Shown: positions 34,837-37,388 of the stretch, one piece after another
How positions within the stretch are numbered: the stretch's first letter is position 1
How the letters are laid out: each line of letters opens with the position of its first letter
Notes under the pieces: model-generated
Database searches by the model: none
Seen by the model: the letters and a program-made list of their open reading frames with translations, nothing else
What the model was told of the DNA's origin: nothing
NCBI GenBank assembly: GCA_945877115.1
Contig: CAMCQR010000017.1
Location: 1-37,388, forward strand
Length of the DNA stretch: 37,388 nt
Reading direction: 5' to 3'
From: Synechococcus sp. UW140
Lineage (GTDB): Bacteria; Cyanobacteriota; Cyanobacteriia; PCC-6307; Cyanobiaceae
Program-made: the position numbers and the translations under genes

Positions 34837-35841
34837 TCAGCGCAGGGCGATGCTTTGGGCCCCTGGCTTGATGTGCACCGTATTGGTGAACCGGGCCGTT
34901 CCATCCAGGGTACTGATCACCAGGCTGCTGGTGCGCACACAGTCCTTCTCGAACTTCACACCATGGAACAACAGGCCATCGGTGATGCCACTGCCGGCAA
35001 AGACGACGTTCTCACCAGAAGCCAGTTCATCGGCTTCGTAGATCTTGTCTGGATCGGTAATGCCCATTTCGGCAAGCCGCGCCAGATTGCCTTCCCGGGT
35101 GAGACCTTCCCACTCCTTGGTTTGAGCAACAGCAGGGTCGTAAACCAACTGCCCTTGGAAATGGCCCCCAAGGGCCCGAAGTGCCGCCGCGGAGATGACC
35201 CCCTCGGGAGCGGCGCCAATGCCCATCAGGCAATGGGTACCCGTGCCGGCAAAACCACAGGCGATGGCGGCCTGGACGTCGCCATCGCTGATGGGCTTGA
35301 CCCTGGCGCCGGTGGCACGGATCTCAGCGATCAAGTCCTTGTGCCGGGCCCGGTCCATGACAACGATGACCAGTTCACTAGGGGCCATGCCAAGGGCCTG
35401 ACTAAGGATGGCAATGTTTTCCGTCGCGGACTTGCGAATATCAACCTTGCCCTTGGCGGCCGGGGGCGCCGCCAGTTTTTTCATGTAAAAGTCTGGTGCG
35501 TTGAAGAGACCTCCCCGGTCGGATGCGGCCAGCACCGCCATCGAGCCATCCTGGTTGTTAGCACACAGGTTGGTGCCTTCGCAGGGATCTACGGCGAAAT
35601 CAACCCCAGGACCGGTGCCGCTGCCCACTTCCTCACCGATGTAAAGCATGGGAGCCTCATCCCGCTCGCCTTCGCCAATGACGATGCGGCCTTGCATCTG
35701 GATCTGGCCCATTCGCTCGCGCATCGCCTCAACAGCCGCTGCGTCGGCCTCGTCTTTCAGGCCCAAGCCGGTCAGGTGGGCCGAGGCAATAGCGGCCTGT
35801 TCAACGACCTCAAGAATTTCCTGGATGAGGGTGCGATCCAC
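34837..35841 (-). CDS. glpX: Class II fructose-1,6-/sedoheptulose-1,7-bisphosphatase
   Basis: The GTG at 35841 is chosen as start. It gives [21 protein letters not shown], the known N-terminus of cyanobacterial GlpX, and the family length of 334 residues; an ATG at 35916 would add 25 unconserved residues. AGGA precedes the GTG with a five-base gap. Motifs: [35 protein letters not shown] (metal and phosphate site), and [16 protein letters not shown]. In cyanobacteria this bifunctional enzyme dephosphorylates both sugar bisphosphates in the Calvin cycle and is essential for CO2 fixation. It begins the glpX-hemA operon, divergent from rpe across 249 bases. Confidence 0.97.
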   Translation of the reverse strand: MDRTLIQEILEVVEQAAIASAHLTGLGLKDEADAAAVEAMRERMGQIQMQGRIVIGEGERDEAPMLYIGEEVGSGTGPGVDFAVDPCEGTNLCANNQDGSMAVLAASDRGGLFNAPDFYMKKLAAPPAAKGKVDIRKSATENIAILSQALGMAPSELVIVVMDRARHKDLIAEIRATGARVKPISDGDVQAAIACGFAGTGTHCLMGIGAAPEGVISAAALRALGGHFQGQLVYDPAVAQTKEWEGLTREGNLARLAEMGITDPDKIYEADELASGENVVFAGSGITDGLLFHGVKFEKDCVRTSSLVISTLDGTARFTNTVHIKPGAQSIALR

Positions 35842-36044
35842 AACGGTCCTGCGGGGGATAGGGGGCTGACAAAAAAAGGAAGGATCGAGTTGGGACGGTC
35901 CATGGAGAACCGTCACCGCAGCTAAACGGGTCTCGCTAAAGCGTGCTCACCACCCACTTCCGTTTCCTGAAGCCGGTTGATCGTATCAGCGGAGACGGCG
36001 GACCCAGTGAAAACGGCGCTTGACCACGAGAGAACTTAGGCCTG

Positions 36045-36072
36045 GGGTCGATTCCCTAGGATTACTCGACCC
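36045..36072 (+). promoter_or_regulatory. Inverted repeat just upstream of rpe
   Basis: GGGTCGA at 36045-36051 and TCGACCC at 36066-36072 form a perfect 7-bp inverted repeat with a 14-base spacer containing the palindrome CCTAGG. It ends 18 bases before the rpe ATG. It could be a leader hairpin or an operator. The remainder of 35842-36090, the shared glpX/rpe upstream region, shows no promoter I could assign with confidence. Confidence 0.35.
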
Positions 36073-36090
36073 TTTGCCCCGGTGGCCTCC

Positions 36091-36774
36091 ATGAGTACCA
36101 AGCCCCTGGTGATTTCCCCCTCGATTCTTTCTGCTGATTTCTCGCGGCTCGGCGAGGACGTGCGGGCGGTCGATGCCGCAGGCGCCGACTGGATCCATGT
36201 GGATGTGATGGATGGGCGTTTCGTGCCCAACATCACTATCGGACCCTTGATTGTGGAAGCCTTGCGTCCAGTGACAACAAAACCACTGGATGTGCACCTG
36301 ATGATTGTCGAACCCGAAAAATATGTCGCCGATTTTGCCAAAGCCGGCGCCGACATCATCAGTGTGCAGGTGGAAGCCTGCCCCCACCTGCACCGCAATC
36401 TCGCCCAAATCAAAGACTTGGGAAAAATGGCCGGTGCGGTGCTGAACCCGAGCACCCCCTTGAACACTCTGGAATATTGCCTTGAACTCTGTGACCTGGT
36501 GCTGATCATGAGCGTCAATCCTGGATTCGGCGGCCAAAGTTTCATTGAAAATCAGGTCCAGAAAATCCGTGATTTGCGACGGATATGTGATGAACGGGGA
36601 CTGGATCCCTGGATCGAAGTCGACGGGGGAATCAAGGCGAGCAATGCCTGGCAAGTCCTTGAGGCGGGTGCCAACGCCATCGTGAGTGGCTCCGGCGTGT
36701 TCAACCAACCCAGTTATGCCGAAGCAATCACCGGCATCCGCAACAGCAGACGACCCCAACCTGCCTTGGTTTGA
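36091..36774 (+). CDS. rpe: Ribulose-phosphate 3-epimerase
   Basis: The 227-residue TIM-barrel enzyme interconverts ribulose-5-phosphate and xylulose-5-phosphate, serving both the Calvin cycle and the pentose phosphate pathway. Motifs: [15 protein letters not shown] at the N-terminus, [12 protein letters not shown] with metal ligands His36 and Asp38, [12 protein letters not shown], and EVDGGIK with the catalytic aspartate. The ATG at 36091 is used; a GTG at 36082 would add three residues. It is divergent from glpX and followed by hairpins at 36795-36826. Confidence 0.97.
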   Translation: MSTKPLVISPSILSADFSRLGEDVRAVDAAGADWIHVDVMDGRFVPNITIGPLIVEALRPVTTKPLDVHLMIVEPEKYVADFAKAGADIISVQVEACPHLHRNLAQIKDLGKMAGAVLNPSTPLNTLEYCLELCDLVLIMSVNPGFGGQSFIENQVQKIRDLRRICDERGLDPWIEVDGGIKASNAWQVLEAGANAIVSGSGVFNQPSYAEAITGIRNSRRPQPALV

Positions 36775-36794
36775 AAGTCTGGAGATCAGGAAAA

Positions 36795-36826
36795 TAATAG
36801 CGCTATTAATCTAAAGAAATTAGATT
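36795..36826 (+). terminator. Two adjacent hairpins downstream of rpe
   Basis: A 14-bp perfect palindrome (TAATAGCGCTATTA, 36795-36808) is followed at once by a 7-bp stem AATCTAA/TTAGATT (36808-36814 and 36820-36826) with an AGAAA loop. They start 21 bases after the rpe stop in an AT-rich gap. The second stem is followed by GATTTC rather than a full T-run, so rho-independent termination is plausible but not certain. Confidence 0.42.
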
Positions 36827-36881
36827 GATTTCAACAATTGGGGATGGGCTTCATTTCAATAGGAATGATTGCCCTTCCTCA

Positions 36882-37388
36882 ATGAAATTCCCTGCTCCCC
36901 GCCGATCAGGTTTGGCTTTAATCCTCAGCTTGGCCGCTTTTTGCGCCGCCTCCCCGTTGGCAACGATGCCGGCCAAAGCTGGAATCAGCAGCCTAAGCAA
37001 CCTCTTTGTCTTTGGGGACAGTCTTTCCGACAGTGGCAACAGTAAGTCCGTTAGCCAAAGTGCCATTGGATTTACCTTCCCACCAGCGCCTTATTACGAG
37101 GGACGCTTCAGTAACGGACCCGTCGCCGTTGAATACCTCTGGCAAGCCTTTAACCCAGGCAGCACCACTTTCAAGAACTCCCTCAGCCCCGGTAACCTGG
37201 GCACAAATTATGCGATTGGGGGCAGCAGTTCAGGGCTGCAAAACTATCTTGAACTCAATCCTCCTGCAATTTCCCTGGGTTTAAGTAGTGCTTATAGCCA
37301 GAAGGGCAACTCCTGGCAACTGAACAGTTTCGCTAGCCAGGGCCAGACTTTTGATCCGGCTTCTACACTTTTTGCCGTCTGGTTTTTT
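36882..37388 (+). CDS. Secreted GDSL/SGNH hydrolase, 3' partial
   Basis: The frame is open from the ATG at 36882 to the end of the window, 169 residues so far. A signal peptide is evident: MKFPAPRRSGLAL, a hydrophobic core, and a probable cleavage after PAKA near residue 32. The mature part opens with LFVFGDSLSDSGN, the GDSL block with the nucleophile serine, and continues with YYEGRFSNGPVAVEYLWQAF and GTNYAIGGSSSGL, as in SGNH-type lipases/esterases. The catalytic Asp-His block and any C-terminal anchor lie beyond the window. The substrate is unknown; secreted ester or lipid hydrolysis is the family role. Confidence 0.88.
   Translation, partial: MKFPAPRRSGLALILSLAAFCAASPLATMPAKAGISSLSNLFVFGDSLSDSGNSKSVSQSAIGFTFPPAPYYEGRFSNGPVAVEYLWQAFNPGSTTFKNSLSPGNLGTNYAIGGSSSGLQNYLELNPPAISLGLSSAYSQKGNSWQLNSFASQGQTFDPASTLFAVWFF

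Noticed and set aside
34855-35925. 356-codon plus-strand frame opposite glpX
   Set aside because: An antisense shadow of the conserved GlpX coding sequence; it only mirrors codon periodicity.

Overview
The window is a GC-rich, densely packed chromosomal segment of a unicellular cyanobacterium, most likely an alpha-cyanobacterium of the Synechococcus/Cyanobium group. The lineage rests on recognisable genes: the circadian kinase sasA, petH with an N-terminal phycobilisome-linker (CpcD-like) domain, zwf with its cyanobacterial partner opcA, a glpX-type fructose/sedoheptulose bisphosphatase, glgC, a B12-dependent ribonucleotide reductase, and six copies of the HIP1 octamer. The order petH-zwf-opcA-cbiA and the group glpX-hemA-glgC-gnd-pgl fit what I remember of marine picocyanobacteria; the species cannot be told by eye. 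No transposase, integrase, phage structural gene or CRISPR array is visible.

Layout. 1-2400: the 3' end of nrdJ, a small unknown gene, a TerB-like/Coq4-like fusion and an NTF2-like (DUF1348) protein. 2358-8994, minus strand: pepN followed by a cytochrome P450 and a divergent CoaBC-like flavoprotein, headed by a secreted small protein and a conserved unknown. 9188-10590: sasA, then tRNA-Glu(TTC) and an AT-rich block. 10655-18135: an SRPBCC protein, petH, zwf-opcA-cbiA, acylphosphatase, and a membrane gene broken by a frameshift. 18152-22613, minus strand: a small membrane protein and the operon folD, crtE, DUF212, Dda-like helicase, the last three joined by 4-base overlaps. 22682-27994: a PgpH-like HD membrane protein, a SemiSWEET-fluC-fluC operon joined by ATGA overlaps, a divergent PGM1-type ATP-grasp ligase and a membrane coiled-coil protein. 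28011-35841, minus strand: glpX-hemA, glgC, then gnd-pgl-CIA30-unknown-ABC permease. 36091-37388: rpe and the start of a secreted GDSL hydrolase that runs off the window.

Functionally the window concentrates day/night carbon and redox metabolism. Photosynthetic NADPH production (petH), Calvin-cycle steps (glpX, rpe) and glycogen synthesis (glgC) sit with the whole oxidative pentose phosphate branch (zwf, opcA, pgl, gnd) and a clock output kinase (sasA). Tetrapyrrole and terpenoid supply is represented by tRNA-Glu with hemA, cbiA and crtE. The less ordinary items are the TerB-Coq4 fusion, the CoaBC-like protein lacking the usual catalytic cysteine segment, the paired fluoride channels with altered Phe boxes, the PGM1-type ligase and the petH leader hairpin. 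No gene-free stretch exceeds about 250 bases; the longest, 35842-36090, is the shared glpX/rpe upstream region.
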